Shown in pieces: positions 11,125-24,230 of a stretch of 64,000 nt of DNA. Positions within the stretch are counted from its first letter, which is position 1, and each line of letters starts with the position of its first letter. The stretch is from Bryum argenteum (Eukaryota; Streptophyta; Bryopsida; Bryales; Bryaceae). A program made the position numbers and the translations under genes. The stretch lies in contig CM073321.1 of NCBI GenBank assembly GCA_037043015.1, positions 36,668,420-36,732,419 of the forward strand, written 5' to 3'. A model generated the notes under the pieces. It saw only the letters and a program-made list of their open reading frames with translations, was not told the origin of the DNA and searched no databases.

Positions 11125-13053
11125 TGTAATGATGGGAGAGGGTCATGATGACCCCTTTCCGCCGTCATTCTGCTCCTCACTTTTTCTTTTTGTGTTCCGT
11201 AGCTCCGCTTCCCTCCGCACTTCGTGTTCCTTCCGCACTTCGCGCTTTTGCAACGGCAGCTCTTGCATTTCTGAGTGCAGCTCGCAGCTCCGTATTGCAG
11301 CTCGCAGCTTCGCTTCGTTTTCGCAGCTCTTGAAGGTCCGAGTTCGGAGTTGCAACAACAGCTTTTGCAATTCGTAGTTGCACCCGTTTCGCAGCGCCGC
11401 GTTTTCTCGCCTTCGCATTTTCTGCTTCCCTCTGCCTATGCATTTCCAGCTTCCCTCCGCCTTCGCGTTTCTCTGTTAGCTGCGCCTTCGCGTTTCCCTG
11501 TCAGTTCTGCAGCTCGCGTTGCCTATTATGGAGTTTCTGCAGCTCGCATTTCCTTGTTTCGCTGTTTCTTCGGTTCGCGTTTCCCTGTTTTACTGGACAT
11601 CGCGTTTTCCTGTCTGCTGCACTCATCGCAAACTTCAGTGCACTTCACCATCCTTCGATTTGCAGATGCCTCAAAGCTTCTCCTTTTGCAATTCATGTTT
11701 TGCGCTTTCCTTTCCATGTCTTGATTGTTAGAGCTTTGATCACAATTAAGGGTTTTCGCTTCTGCTTTTGCATTTCAGGTTTTGCGCTTACTGCAGTTTG
11801 AACAAGAGCTTTTCTAGTTTTTTATTTCTGTACTTTGCTTGAATAGAGTGGAAGTACTGTTTATGAGGTTGCGTTTTAGCATTTTCAGCTTTGATGTTTG
11901 AAGCACATGGTATCCGAATTCGTACTAGGGTTTCAGCTAAATCAATTGTATTTTCTTTTGATGATGAAGGTATCTGCTTGGAAGGCGTCGTAAGTCCAGT
12001 ACTCAACTAAACTCATCATTGAATTGGGTTTTAGTTTGTCATAGCACATCCAGCCTTCACTTTGCATTCTTTCAGGTGAGCTCCGAATTCTATTTGCTTT
12101 GTTTCGATTGAAGAACTCATTCAAATTGATTGAGATTGCTGTTGAATTCTAAAATCTACGCCGTATGTAGATAATACTTCGTTTCACATGATTGCCAGTA
12201 TGCCAATGCACGAATTTTCATCACTGGCTACCAATATTATCCCCGGACCGGGGGTTAAATCTTGCGCATAGCCGCGTATTTGGCCTATGTAGGGAGGAAT
12301 TATCCCCGGCCGGAGGATAATATTGTAAATCGCATATGCTATAAAAAAAAGACTATAAATTATTCCTGGGTCGGGGATAACTCCTGAAAAAACCATAAAA
12401 TAAGTCATGTAACAAACAATTATCCCCGGCCGGAGAATAATTTTGCAATTTCTCATCAAGATTTTCCACCCAAAATCAAGAGATTATCCCCGAACCGGAT
12501 ATAAATCCTGAACATACCCGTAAATATCAACCTGAAAAGTAGAAATTATCCCCGGTCCAAAGATAATTCCGTCATCTCGCCCTGTTTTAACACATAAATA
12601 TAGTAGATTGTCGCCAACCCAGGGATAAATCTTGAACAAAATCGGATAAATTATCCATTGGATTAACAATTATCCCCGACCCGGGGATAATTCTGCCGTT
12701 TTGCCTCAGTTCCTTATAGAACATACAGTGATTATCCACGCGCCGGGGATTACTCTCAAACTTTGTTGTAGATAACAAAACATTGAAGTAAAAATTATCC
12801 CTGGCCTGGGGATAATTCGGCCGTTTCGGTTCAGGTCTACATAGAACGACAGGAGATTATCCCCGCTCCGAGATAAATCCATAACTTAATCGTAGATAAC
12901 CCAATGCCCTCTAACAACATCACCATAGTCAACTCAGATCTTGGTATAATTATCCCTGCCGCGGGATAATCTCATATGTCTACGCACCTACACTTTGGAT
13001 TGATTCAGAGATTTCAAATTCTAACTCTGTCATTTACAATAGCAGACAGAACA
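11125..13053 (+). promoter_or_regulatory. 5' leader region of the locus A ParB-like gene
   Basis: From 11160 to 11780 the strand is rich in GCAGCTCG, CTTCGCGTTT and CCTTCGC phrases in loose tandem. This is probably a transcribed leader; the ORFs here are low-complexity shadows. From 12237 to 12972 lies the palindrome array described separately. The first plausible coding start is ATG 13054. No TATA box stands out. Confidence 0.45.
12237..12972. repeat. Palindrome array P3, twelve copies at about 61-bp spacing
   Basis: Copies start near 12237, 12299, 12359, 12420, 12482, 12546, 12605, 12669, 12731, 12794, 12855 and 12948. The consensus is a 10-base arm TTATCCCCGG, one central free base, and the inverted arm CCGGGGATAA: a 21-bp core with the same 10+1+10 design as the P1/P2 palindromes but unrelated sequence. 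Many copies have compensating or single-arm changes. Further copies lie in the introns and one exon of the gene downstream. Confidence 0.92.
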
Positions 13054-14441
13054 ATGGCTCTCAGCGCCACAAACCCCCTTGACATGTCCTTCGACAAGGT
13101 CCAGCACCAGTTCGGGTTTGACCCCTTCCTGCGCGATAACAATGACGAAAGCCTTGATCTCTAGCTCTTCAAAAATGTGGTCGTCAGCTGGACGCTTAAG
13201 ATTGTCAAGAACCATGTCCTCGTCATGACCAAGTTGGTCTATACAGACCCTTTTTTCCATTACACCAGAATGTAAGGGTAGCAGCATTCGAAGCACACAA
13301 GCAGAAAAACATGTTGCTCAGGTGTGTCCTTCTATAGCAGGACGAGGGTAGGGAACCTTACCACTTCGGAATTATAGTAGAGGTGGGAGTAGACTGCGGA
13401 GCACAGTTAGACCCGCTCGGTTTTCTTGAGGAACTGCGCAAGACTCGGCATGGCTGGGAGAACATCAACAGCTGGGAGAACATCAACCAGGAAGATACAG
13501 TTCGGAAGCTTACGACAATGCTGTGAAGACTATCATCGACGCATGAAGGATCAAGCTGTAAAGCGGCTAAGAAGAAGAAGGCACCCGCCGCGTCTGCACT
13601 TGTCCTGCATCCTGAAGCTTCAGCTCCGCTATCAAGTGGTGCTCTGCCGGCTCCTCCGCGAGTGCCTGCGAAGAGGCTGATGAATGATGCGATTGTAGAG
13701 GGCGGAGCCGCACCTAAAAAGAAGAGACAGCGTACAGCTCCCCCTGCAACCTCAAGTCAAGGATTTGCCTTAACTTCTACAGTCAAAGTGTCTGCTCAAC
13801 AGAAGAAGGATACATCCAAACCTTCGGCTGAAGTGGCAGACCATGTGAGGTTTGCATCTGAGCAGACAGCCTTCAACGCCAGCTTCAAAGACTTGTTCCT
13901 GTTCAAGAAAGAACAGAAGTTGGTGCCCATTTCGCAGCTTGAGAGGGAAGAGCACACGTGGGTAGTGCAAAGTCTTGAAAAGGACGTCGTATCGAACACC
14001 AAGAAATACCTTTCAAGGATGAGAGATATTACCCGGAGGGAGACAATTATCATCACCTCCCTTGACGCCAATGGAAATTTGCTCCCTAGGCGGCCGACAT
14101 CATGGGAGGCAATCATTGATGGCTAGCACTCCAAGGAAGCCTTGAAGGAGCTTCAGAACGAGCCCGTGACAGAGGACATGAAGAAATAACTTCTATCGTG
14201 GTATGCCTACATTCTTTACGAGACCGACCCGAAGCGCCTTACAGCGATTTTGGCATTCTACAACACCACAAACCCTCTTAAGCACGCCCAGCCAACGTAG
14301 GGCAACCAGATATAACCTAGGAGGTCTATTTGGATCGATTGTGGGCGTCCGTCCGCAAGCGTGAACGAGAACACGACTCGGAATAACGACTCGGTCTACA
14401 ATCCCACCAATTTTAAGGTAAGACAATACACGTTTCCCATA

Positions 14442-14637
14442 GATTATCCCCGGGCCGGGGATAACCCACCGTCTGTTTCAGTATTACTCCCACTGCCTAA
14501 GATTTAGACTCTCACTCAGGATTACGTCGGTACATTTTTTGGGCACTTGTTCAGTTTCATGGTTGATGTAAGTCTCCTCTAGAACTCCATGCTATTACCA
14601 GGAAGACCGGAACAGTTATCCCCGACCCGGGGATAAC
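14442..14637. repeat. Pair of P3 palindromes in intron 1 of locus A gene
   Basis: Near-perfect copies at 14442-14465 (GATTATCCCCGG-G-CCGGGGATAAC) and 14615-14637. The homologous intron of the locus B gene holds two copies of a different palindrome (31998-32057). Confidence 0.9.
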
Positions 14638-16126
14638 TACGCTCTAGTACTCAGAAATGAGCAGCAATAAACTCCCCGTAGGCTCTTAGTACTTACACTC
14701 TTTGCATCTAACACTTTCTTTCAATGTCCTCTCAGAAATTTACGGCTCCGCTCAACATCCGGTTTCACAACATCAATCCCAACAAGGCAGGGAAGATGAT
14801 TCTGACTACATCGGACCTCAAGCACAAGATCCAGATCATCACATTTGCGGACACCATGTACGATAAGTTCGAAGAGTTCCTCGAACTCCATTCGCTTGGG
14901 AATTTGATCAACCTCGACAGAGGCATGGCTAATTCCATGAACCCATCTTACTTCACACATTATAAACATCATGTGAGTCGGGAGTTCTTCAGAAACTTTG
15001 GAAATCTTTTTGATGATGACATCGACAGGGCCATCACTTTCCTCGTCGATGTTGAAACCGCCGATGGAGTGATGAAGTATCCAAGGTTGTCCTTCCACAA
15101 AACCAAATACTTTCATCGCTTGAGCTACGCATGTGGAGATTGGATAATCCATCAGAAGTGCAAGGCAATCGTGTACCAAGAGTTGAAGGCGGTTAGACCA
15201 TCTCTTCCATTTTTCCTTTCCAACGGCGGAGCAGTATGCCCAGAGAAATGAAAGAAATGAAAGTCGAGGAAGGGCTTCTCGACGGCGTCGTGGAACATGC
15301 AGCTCAGCCACGTCTAGGCTAAATTCTACTCGACCCGGCTGCAGAATCAGAGGAAGTGCAAGACGGCCGGGGAGATGAAGCTCATGTTCCCCAACATCGA
15401 GGACTTCTTTAAGAACTTCATGTGGGAGAAGTCCAAGCATTGAGAGTCCAGCAAGGGATTCGATCTTCGAACCTTCGACTCGAAAGCCATGACTCTAACT
15501 GGCCAATGGTCAACAGAGGCATCTGCAGAATCAGTTTCTCTAGGGCTGTTCGATTTGCGAGACACTGCCTTCTCCCTGTGCAAGGACTCCAATTCTGCGA
15601 ACGAGTTCTTCAAAGCCTTGGTAGCAAAGTTTGCGGTGATATCATGTCCAACTTACACAGACCCTACTATATGGGTCTGGATCGTGAACGGCGGCATTGC
15701 GAAGAAGCTTGAAAAGCTGAAGTCGATGATTCAGCTCAGCCACCCCAACTACACAATGAGCACGTTCAAGTACGTGGTATTGAAAGCTGAGAAGATCTTC
15801 AATGCGCCAGCCTTAGAGAAATCTGCGAACGACGTGTTCATTGTCTTCTTGTTCAAGAAGACACCTGAAGGGCAAGCCTTCATCGGCACCAACCCCTCGG
15901 AGTTCAAAGCCCGACTTGTGCCATATTACACAAATAGTGAGCATTACAACGAGTCCAAGTGATGAGCTAAGTACTCGGAGCTGCGGATGGAGTTTTACAT
16001 TGGGCTCATCCACCAGTATTGCAAGAAAGGTCAATCAACACTCGGGATCTTCTCCGGCTCCAAATTCATGGTCGCCTCCCTGGTAAGCTCGACATCCACC
16101 ATCCTCTCATGGATTGAAATAGTACC

Positions 16127-16307
16127 ATTATCCCCGCCCCGGGGATAAATAGCTCCCGTGCTTTTATAACTTTCGATGTATTCTAGTGTTGATATTCGGC
16201 CATGTCATCTAAATAGATTTTCTTGTACATATGTATTCGTGTTGATGATAATCTTGCTTATCTCTCGATGTCAAGTTCTATCAGTTATTCTAGGTCTGGG
16301 GATAACT
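16127..16307. repeat. Pair of P3 palindromes in intron 2 of locus A gene
   Basis: A perfect-core copy at 16127-16150 and a degenerate copy at 16283-16307 (AGTTATTCTAGG-T-CTGGGGATAACT). The homologous intron in locus B also holds two palindromes (30422-30480). Confidence 0.85.
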
Positions 16308-17751
16308 TTACCCAGTCCACCGGGACTGATCGTTACTTCTCTTCCCATGCAGATCCTGAAACATGCCTTTTATGGCCTGGTTGACAAGCACTACTCCGGG
16401 GGTTACCTGCTCTCTGCGGGTAAAAGGGCGAGGGTTGACTATAGGGACTTCATCCTCAATGACTGTCTCTACGACATCAAGAAGAACTCATCGTCTGACA
16501 AAATGGCTGACCTCAGCCTCGTAACGAGGGCTTCATTCGAGGGAAGCCAACCATCATCTTTAGCAGCTGAGCAGGTGTCCGACGTGGGAGCTGAGAGTAC
16601 GCGGTCGCCTCAAACTCAGGCCCCAGATACTTCTTCAGACTCCTCGGAGGAGAAGAATAGCGATGATTCTTCCAGCGACTCCGATGGTGACGATTCCGAC
16701 GACTCGGACTATCGTTTGGTTAGTCAGGCGACTGGAGATTCCCTGGTCATGCAATCCCTGCATGCATCGCCCACAACACCATGAGCGTAGGCAACGCCTA
16801 CATCAACATTAGCGAAAGCATTGCCAATAGCACCATTAGCGGTTGCTATGGAGACATCTCCTCCTAGGTCCACTCCGATGAGTGAGGAGCACCATGCGCA
16901 GGGGCCTGATACGAAGACCCGATGCCCTGGTAAGGAGCCTATGCCAATGATCCCGTCGAGGCTCGTCGAGACGACGACAATGCCTATTCAATCATCTGCG
17001 GATGTTATTGTCGAATCATCGGGCAACCCCGAGGCGCTTGCTGAGTTGCGGAGGCCATTGAAACGCCGGCTCGATCTTGCAGCTGAGACGACAACTCCGA
17101 GTCAACCAGTGGATGGGGCATCTTGCGCCATGCCCTCATCTACTGTTGCACCTGCAGTGGACACAACCCCTCAGAGTAAAGTCTTCACCAGACGGGGGAA
17201 ACCACTCTATGCAATCATGGCGCCCACCCACGTTTACATCGATCTGAGTGACGATGACGGCGGAGATCCAGCGGATGAATTCTATGTTGTCCACGTCTCA
17301 GCTCCCGAAGGCGAAACCATCGAGCTCCCGTCTTCGACACCTTTTGAGCTTCCGTATTCAAAACCGGGCAGTTGACGATACCAAGCTGCCAGCTCTTGAT
17401 GCTGACACGCCGGTGAATTAAGAGAAGGTTGTTATGGTGTGCAACCCCTCTACTGACCCGATGGCAAATGCAGCAAGAGTTGCGCCTCCTCCAGGTGCCT
17501 CGAGCGTGAAGGTTGAAGAACACTATGGGGAGTACATGAAGAAGTTAGCCGAGGAGGCCAGACTGGCAGTAGAGAAGGCCAAGAAGGAAGCACAGGACGC
17601 AAGGAAGCTCGCAGAACGTGACGCCACGATCGAGTGGATGAGGACCGATTTAGGACGCGAGCCGATGCCAGCCCACATTGCTTGGATTGTTGCAGGCGAG
17701 AAGGCAACTCTTCATTCGACCTCCGACGCCCCGAGTTCTGAGCCTGCTGCA

Positions 17752-18153
17752 GATTATCTCCGGGCCGGGGATAATACTGCCACAACCACCGCCGCTCTAC
17801 CTAATAGCGAGGTGGAGCCCTTGCCGCTGCCGTTGGGCACAGCCTCCCCAGATTATTCCCGAGCCCGGGATAATCTTGCAGCTATTGGCTGCGGGAATAT
17901 CCTTGGTAGGAATGAAGGATCCGGAGACGCTCTTGCCGATCAGCTCGATACGGCTAGAGATTATCCATGGCCCGGGGATAATCCAAATTCTTCCTTTGAG
18001 GTGTCCCCTCCCGCCGACCAACTTGCCGTAGGTCCTAATTATTCAATTGTGTCAAGCGCTGCTCCAGGTGGTTGACTCTACTCATCCACCCGATTCTGGT
18101 CTAGAAGTCTCTCAGTACGATCAGTTGGTGAATTATGCCCAAGCCGGGGATAC
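17752..18153. repeat. Four P3 palindromes within exon 3 of locus A gene
   Basis: Copies at 17752-17775, 17851-17875, 17959-17983 and 18131-18153. The first three share one reading frame and give DYLRAGDN, DYSRARDN and DYPWPGDN; the fourth gives NYAQAGDT in the frame used there. They lie in a disordered Ser/Pro/Glu-rich tail, a region tolerant of short in-frame insertions. Confidence 0.85.
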
Positions 18154-18533
18154 TGCGGAGCCAGGAGTCGAAGTGGAGGACACCGTAGGAGCTCGAGGTG
18201 CTGGAGAGGGGAGTGCGGAGGTCACACCTGATCTAACTGCAGCTCCGGAGTCCGATAAGCAAGAGTTCGCAAGCACTCCGGGGTGGACTCAGGTCAATGC
18301 CCATGTACAGGAGTTGGTGGACTATTCCTCCTGCCCAACGGACGCAAATCAACCGCAAGAGCCACATGATAACGTAAGTACTTTCACCCTCCCCCCACAA
18401 CTGCATAACTCGTCGTCGTCAAAACCGTCATGATATTGTTTGTCTTGGTCTGAACGCTTTTGATTTGCTTGCCTGAACTTTGCTTATTCGTCTATTTTCT
18501 CCTGCAGGAGATCGACAACCCTTACTTGTTATG

Positions 18534-18911
18534 ATATTTCTGGAGTTGTCAACGTTTGCTGTGGCGCGTCATGTATTATAGATTTTTGGTAGTGTTAGTT
18601 CTCAGCTTAGTGTTTCGGTCAAAGTTGACAAACACATCCCTTGTACATAATTGATGTAAATAAATTTATTTTTGACATCGATATTTTTGCCTTCAAATTG
18701 GAGTGTCATTTGATGTTCCTCAATGTCTTTCTGAGTTCACCTCTGTGGGATTCATTCTGCGCCCACGCGCCGTGAGATTGCATCAGAATCCGATCGATCT
18801 GGCCCCAATGCCACGAATGCAATGCATGCCGTCATTGTGGATTTGCTCAGATCGAAGTCTCTCTGCTTTCAATCAGGTATCCTCAACATTATTGTTTTCT
18901 TTGATTGCCAG
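18534..18911. other. Intergenic spacer between the two locus A genes
   Basis: It holds the 3' flank of the ParB-like gene, with AATAAATTT near 18660 as a possible polyadenylation signal, and the 5' part of the FCP1-like gene. A short acidic exon may exist upstream, as in locus B, but I cannot define it. Confidence 0.4.
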
Positions 18912-20949
18912 GTAGAATTGATTTCCCAATTTGAGTGTATCCGGCGGCCGAGGTCTGCACTCGGGCAGACGGCGCCTCCTCGATGGTTGAATGTCGTCCT
19001 CGACATCAACGGGATCCTTTGTCAGTGTGTGCATCTGCCATCGGCGGGGAAGAATTCTCCCATGTGTTCTCCTAGGGACCGGCTCTACGTGCCGGACATC
19101 CCAGCGAAGGTGCCTCCAAAGGCGGTCTTCAGCCGCCTGGGAGTGAGGGACTTCTTCGAGACCATGTCTGCCCATGTTGCGAGGGTTGTGATATGAAGTT
19201 TGATGAAGAAGTCCACTGTTGAGGCTGTTATTGACTACCTCTTCAATGGACTTCCTAAGCCTTTCGTGATCCTCGGACAAGAGTCTTGTGGCTTGGTTGA
19301 GGTTAGCGGCAGTGTCTATTTGTTGTACCCAACCAATGCGCAGAAGAGGATATTTTTGAAAACGCTGTCCTCTGCGGTGTTTCCGCTTAGTGACGGAGCT
19401 GTTGTGTTTGGGTTAGATAATACTCTCCTCATTGACGACAGTCCTGAGAAGAGTATTTGCAACGACACCGGAAACGCCATTTTCCTTGAGCCTTGGTCAA
19501 AATCTTGTTGGGACGACAATACTTTGTCCGCTGTGCTTAGTCTGTGGCTACTTGCTCTTCTCGCCAATTGCAGGCCTGAGAATCTTCGATCCTATGTCAA
19601 CAATCATTGGATTGGTATTCCGCCTCTCAATAAGTATAGCAATTTAGGGAGGTTTATTTTAAACAATAGGGCGCAGTCGCATAGGAACTTAGGGCATACT
19701 TACAACACTCCTTCCTTTCCTAAGTCATTGTCACAAGGGCGCTCTTTATTCATTTTTCAGGACAAAGTAGATAATTATGTAAATGGGTTGCTACTGTATG
19801 AATCAGTTTGGTTTAATAAAAAGCCGATTATTGTATCATCCTTTATGACGTCATTTTTACCCGATCCGGAGATAATCTTTCAAATTATCAACTTGTATGC
19901 ATTCAGTCTTCTGTTCTCTTTATGTCGAATTTGATTTCAATTTGGTTGTTTCCTTCTTAAGTTCTTCTATGATATGTGCTTGTGAACCTGATGTCAGTTC
20001 TTCCCCGCTTGAGTTATCCTCGCTTCGTGGATAACTCTTGCATATTCCTACGTCCATCTTTTCTTGACCCACGCCTTGGCTTTCTGGTTTTGTTCTACAG
20101 GTCAAGGCGCCTTCCACCCTCGACGAGTCCGGTAATGAGGATGATGTCTCTAATCGGACCTCCATCCCCAAATGTTCCGTTTCACTCTCAGCAAGTGTTG
20201 CCGCCTCTCTCGCGTCGAGGCATTTTTATATGTTCACAGCTACGGACGCAGCATCCGCAACGATGGATTTTACAAGAGATAGTGTTGATGACAATGTTGT
20301 CGACAGCCCGCCGAGTCGTGGTCTTGCTCAGACTCATGTTTGCTCTGCGTCTCCCCTGAAGCGGCTTTGTACATTACCATGGCGGCGGCGCTCCATGTCG
20401 CCTGATGCTCTCAATTCAAAAACACCTCAGTGGCAGCTCTATTCCGGTGTGGGTACTATGGGCGTCCCTTTGCGAGATTCAATTGCATGTCCTTCCACCA
20501 TTAATGTGGGTGGGACATCCAAAACATCACAACCTGGGTTCCGAGTCAACAATTATAACACTAGCAGGACAACAAGATCCCTCGGCGGTGCCCCGCGACA
20601 ACTTCGTTGAAAGGGGGATTTCTTGCCTCTTGCAAAGCCACTAGCATTGCGCCCCCCACCATCAAGGCGAGCTTCTTGCACACCCCGTCCGTATCCTGCC
20701 AATGGGGAATTGGCAGCCCCTTCATCTTCTCGTCCTTCGCGTTCTCTTGACTCTCTTCGTAGGGGTGATGGAGAATGTTTTGACACCTGGTTTGCCCGTC
20801 GGAGTGAGACTTTGGGTACTAATTGCTTGCCAAATTCTCGTCGCAATGATCTTATTCGCGCGCTTATGAAGCAACACGAGGCCGAAGTCAAGTTGTTGGA
20901 GAATTCAACCAAGCTGAATGGCTCTAAGTCTAAAGAGACAAAGCCTTAA
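18912..20949 (+). pseudogene. FCP1-like HAD phosphatase-fold gene, locus A
   Basis: The main exon begins after gattgccag at 18912 and runs to about 19760. It carries WLNVVLDINGILC (HAD motif I), a motif II segment at VARVVI-x-SLMKK, and NTLLIDDSPEKS (motif IV, DDSP kept), followed by a typical FCP1-like FLEPWS...DD..L tail. The second Asp of motif I is Asn (D-I-N), so phosphatase activity is doubtful. An in-frame TGA at 19194-19196 replaces the Trp of the locus B protein (VWSSMM). The last exon, 20102-20949, follows ttctacag and encodes ATMDFTRDSVDDNVVDSPP and a basic C-terminus, with one TGA at 20608-20610. The intron between them holds a palindrome at 20011-20037. Family role would be Ser/Thr phosphatase on acidic substrates such as the RNA polymerase II CTD; here inference only. 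Confidence 0.65.
20011..20037. repeat. P3-like palindrome in intron of locus A FCP1-like gene
   Basis: GAGTTATCC and its exact inverse GGATAACTC flank a degenerate centre. A weaker half-copy (CCCGATCCGGAGATAATC) lies at about 19860 in the same intron. Confidence 0.7.
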
Positions 20950-21640
20950 TGTTCCTCCTTTGTGGTCTTCCTACTCCTTTCTGATATCCTTCATCACCAG
21001 GATATATTCAACATATAGTGTTTCACATTTTGGTGGAACCTAGTAAATCTAAGATATCACCGCTTAGCTAGTTGTGCTTAGTTGGAGATTATCCCCTTTC
21101 TTGACTATGCATTTATAGCTCTTGTGTTATTAGTATATTCCTCGTATATTCCTCGTATATTCTACAAACATTCTTCTAATTACTCTATCTTTAGTATTAG
21201 TAAAGGCACAACATTTAATGGCTCTACATTCATTCTCTTATTTCATTCTTTCACGATATACCAATGTCAAAATATAGTGTACACTTGTACAATTGTACGT
21301 ATTCTTCATATTCCAATACAGCCTTTACCATGTCTTCCAACTATGATCTGACTTGAACCAATTGTGACTTCTCATGGAGATTAATGTGAACATGGTTCAT
21401 ATGTGATTCTTTACTATGTTTTGTTCCATGTCTATTTTTAGAAATATTAAATTGCCAAATCGATCTCTACTTCCTTCTATTTACACTAAGATCTCATTTT
21501 CTAACCTACTGCTTTGTGATTGGACCCTTCAACTCTTTCTTTTTGCTTAGCATGTGAAGTTTAAATTTCATATCCTTGAAATACTTCAACAACTTTTTCC
21601 TTATCCCCCTTGCATGTGTGTTTTTCAACATTCCATTTTG
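20950..21640. other. Intergenic, no gene seen
   Basis: AT-rich sequence between locus A and hAT-1. Only short unsupported ORFs. I looked for a CAGGG-type hAT end here and did not find one. Confidence 0.5.
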
Positions 21641-24230
21641 TCTCAAAATAACGAATATCCCCTTCTAGGGAAATTAGGCAGTTATTTTTAAGATATGGCG
21701 GGGAGTTCCCTCTATATAGCGGAGATTAAGACGGATTTCTTGGTGAATGTTCTCTCACTCCATCCGCGGACGTTCCGGGTGCCTCAAAACATGACATTCC
21801 AGAAACCCCTAGGAGTGAGTCTTGTGTAGGGTCCTCTTTAGGCACCCCCATAAATTCAGCAAATCCTATCGTTGGAGCAAACTCTGCTTCTTCCATCCTA
21901 ATTAGAAGAATTAAGGATACTTGCCCAATGATTGGATCTATGAAGCAAACCAAACAACCTTCAATTGAAGCTACTTTTGCAGAAGCGGATAGGTGAGAGT
22001 TGGATAAACTTTGGCCAAAAAGTTTCTACGAAGCAAATATACCATTTTAATAGCCCGGAATGATGCATTCAAAGCAGCTGTGATGAAGACTGCTGGATTT
22101 CGAAAATCCTATGCTCCACCATCTTACCATGACATCCGGAAAAGGTTGTTGGGAGAAATAAAGACCGAGTGACAAAAGAAACTAGATAGTAGACTCTCTG
22201 AGAGCCTTCGGAAGTTTGGAGGAACTTGAACCATGGATGGATGGTCATGCGTGACTAGTCGCCCTTTGGTGAATGCGATGCTCGTGACTCAAGCTGGAGA
22301 GCTTTTTCTTGGAGCAGTGCATACTACTAGCGTAGAAAAAACAGCGGTGTACATGTCAACTCTCATGTTGAAGTACATAGAACAAGTTGGACCAGAGAAC
22401 ATTGTTCAAGTATGCACAGACAACGCTTCTGTAATGCTGAATGCCTCAAGAATAGTCCTTGAGAATTATCCGCACATTTACATGCAAGGGTGTGCGACAC
22501 ATGCAATGGACTTGTTGTTGGAGGATTGGGGAAAGGCTGGATGGATGGCGAATACTTTGGTCATGGCGAAGAGAATGGTCAAGTTTATCAAGAGGCGACA
22601 AATGCCCCTGGCTGTGTTTCGTAAACACGAGGCAAAATTCAGCCTACTGATGCCTGGGAAAACAAGATTTGCTAGTCAATTCATAATGATAGATCGCTTG
22701 TTGGAGGTCAAGGAATCATTGGAGCAAGTTGTTGTCGACCCTATGTTCACAGCCTATGCCTCGAAGAAGATGGTATCAGCTAGAGATAAGCTTATATTCT
22801 CCCGTAAGATCAAAAAGGTGGTGTTGAGCGATGATTTTTAGGAGCAATGCAAAAGATTATGAGATATGGTGGCCGCCGTAGTCTATGCTCCGAGAGAATT
22901 TGAAGGTAAGGCTCCTAGTACGGGCAAGGCTTAGCATATCATGCGTGAGATCTTGAGATCCATGTCTATACTTTGCATGCACCGCCATTATCTTTGGAAC
23001 CACTTGAGGTGGCCACTGCAAAGGATGAGTTTTACCATCGGAAACGGCTCATAACAATTGATTTACATGACGCGGCTGCACTTTTAAATCCTTATTTACT
23101 ACATGACCAAGAGTTAGCTGACGATCCCGATCTTACAATAGCTTGCAAGCGTGTTTTACAAAAACTATGTTCCGCGGAGGATTATGGAGACGTGGTGAGT
23201 AAATTTCTTTTGTTTCAAGTAAAAAGTCCACCATTCCATGACATGCTGGAGCCTGAGACCCAAAAAGTAGCTCCACATGCATCGTGGGAATTTGACGGTG
23301 CTTGTGCTAAACTCCTCTCTCCAATTGCAAAGCAAATACTAGCACAGACTGTGTCCTCGTCGGCTTGCAAACACAATTGGAGTAAGTACTCTTATGCTTA
23401 CGACAAAAAACGGAATCGATTACTACCGGGGAGAGCTGATGACTTGGGCTACATATATTCCAACTCGAAATTGCTTGCAAATGATAAGTTGAGTGACGAT
23501 GAGCGGTGGTATAGAGAGAACTTGGATATAGAGGAAGACCAGGTACATGAAAACGATGAGGAAGCTATCGAGCATGATTTAGAGTTTGATGACAATGATA
23601 TTTTTGAATTTGGTGATGAAGACGGTGATATGACTTTCTTCCCCGCTTCAAATGATTAAGATGCTCTTAATGTTCACGATGCTAAGGGTGATTTTATCGT
23701 TGATGGTGTTTCGGCGGATGATCTAGAGGATGAGCACCCGTTAGCACGATTAATGACACAAGGCGGCATGGACATATCCAATAACATCCCACCTGTTATT
23801 GCTAGTGTTTAAGAGTTGGAAAAGGAGACGATAGACGTGAAAACCACCGCGTGCAATACAAGTGCTGGCACTATGAGCTCTGATCCAGTCACAGAGAATA
23901 TCGCATCTTGTAGTAAGGATTATTTATCTTTACATTGTGCTACTCCCCGCGCTTTATTTCAACTCTCTACCTGTAAGGGTTACGAGAACCTTGGAAAATC
24001 CTCTATGAGTTTGGTATCACTTTCAAGAGCCAAATATGGGAGCATCTCTAGTGACTGTGATGTACCTTTGGGCAGGTATTTAAAAAATGCCAATGTTCCT
24101 CATACTGCCACGGGGTTACAGCACGTGCTTGGCACTTCCAAGTTGCATAAACAAAAATCTGCAACGGTTCCAATTGTTCCGCCAAAAAAACCAAAGATCC
24201 TTGTGAATCTCCCAGAATTTGATACTTGAC
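21640..24230 (+). mobile_element. Decayed hAT transposase gene (hAT-1)
   Basis: The N-terminal part (PSREIRQLFLRYGGEFPLY, 21660-21720) matches the start of hAT-3 at the window end. A DUF659 domain follows at 22233-22840 (MDGWSCVTSRPLVNAMLVT, IVQVCTDNASVM, GCATHAMDLLLEDWGKAGW), then the hAT C-terminal dimerisation region at 22973-23659 (SSACKHNWSKYSYAYDKKRN, DLGYIYSNSKLL) and an acidic tail. Several in-frame stops and at least one frameshift near 22970 inactivate it. Terminal repeats were not found. It is older than hAT-2. Confidence 0.85.

Larger units (their letters stand above)
13054..18533 (+). pseudogene. ParB/DGQH-fold multi-domain gene, locus A
   Basis: Four exons: 13054-14417, 14736-16082, 16353-18372 and 18508-18533, each with GT-AG borders. 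The first two introns sit at the same positions as in the locus B gene (B: FANFD then gtaagt, KFVDSIRHRF; A: PTNFK then gtaaga, KFTAPLNIRF). Exon 1 has a short N-domain, a Pro/Ala/Lys linker with KKKRQR, then a ParB/Srx-like region ending in an IIDG-x-HS motif, where locus B has IINGQHS. Exon 2 carries the family core (HHVSREFFRNFGNLFDDD, IFSGSKFMVASL). Exon 3 is disordered, with a coiled coil (EEARLAVEKAKKEAQDARK) and palindrome-encoded DYxxxGDN motifs. At least ten in-frame stops and about two frameshifts show decay; most stops fit C-to-T or G-to-A change. Biochemical role unknown. Confidence 0.6.

Noticed and set aside
11143-11724. ORFs in the locus A leader
   Set aside because: Loose repeats of GCAGCTCG keep several frames open on both strands; no recognisable domain.
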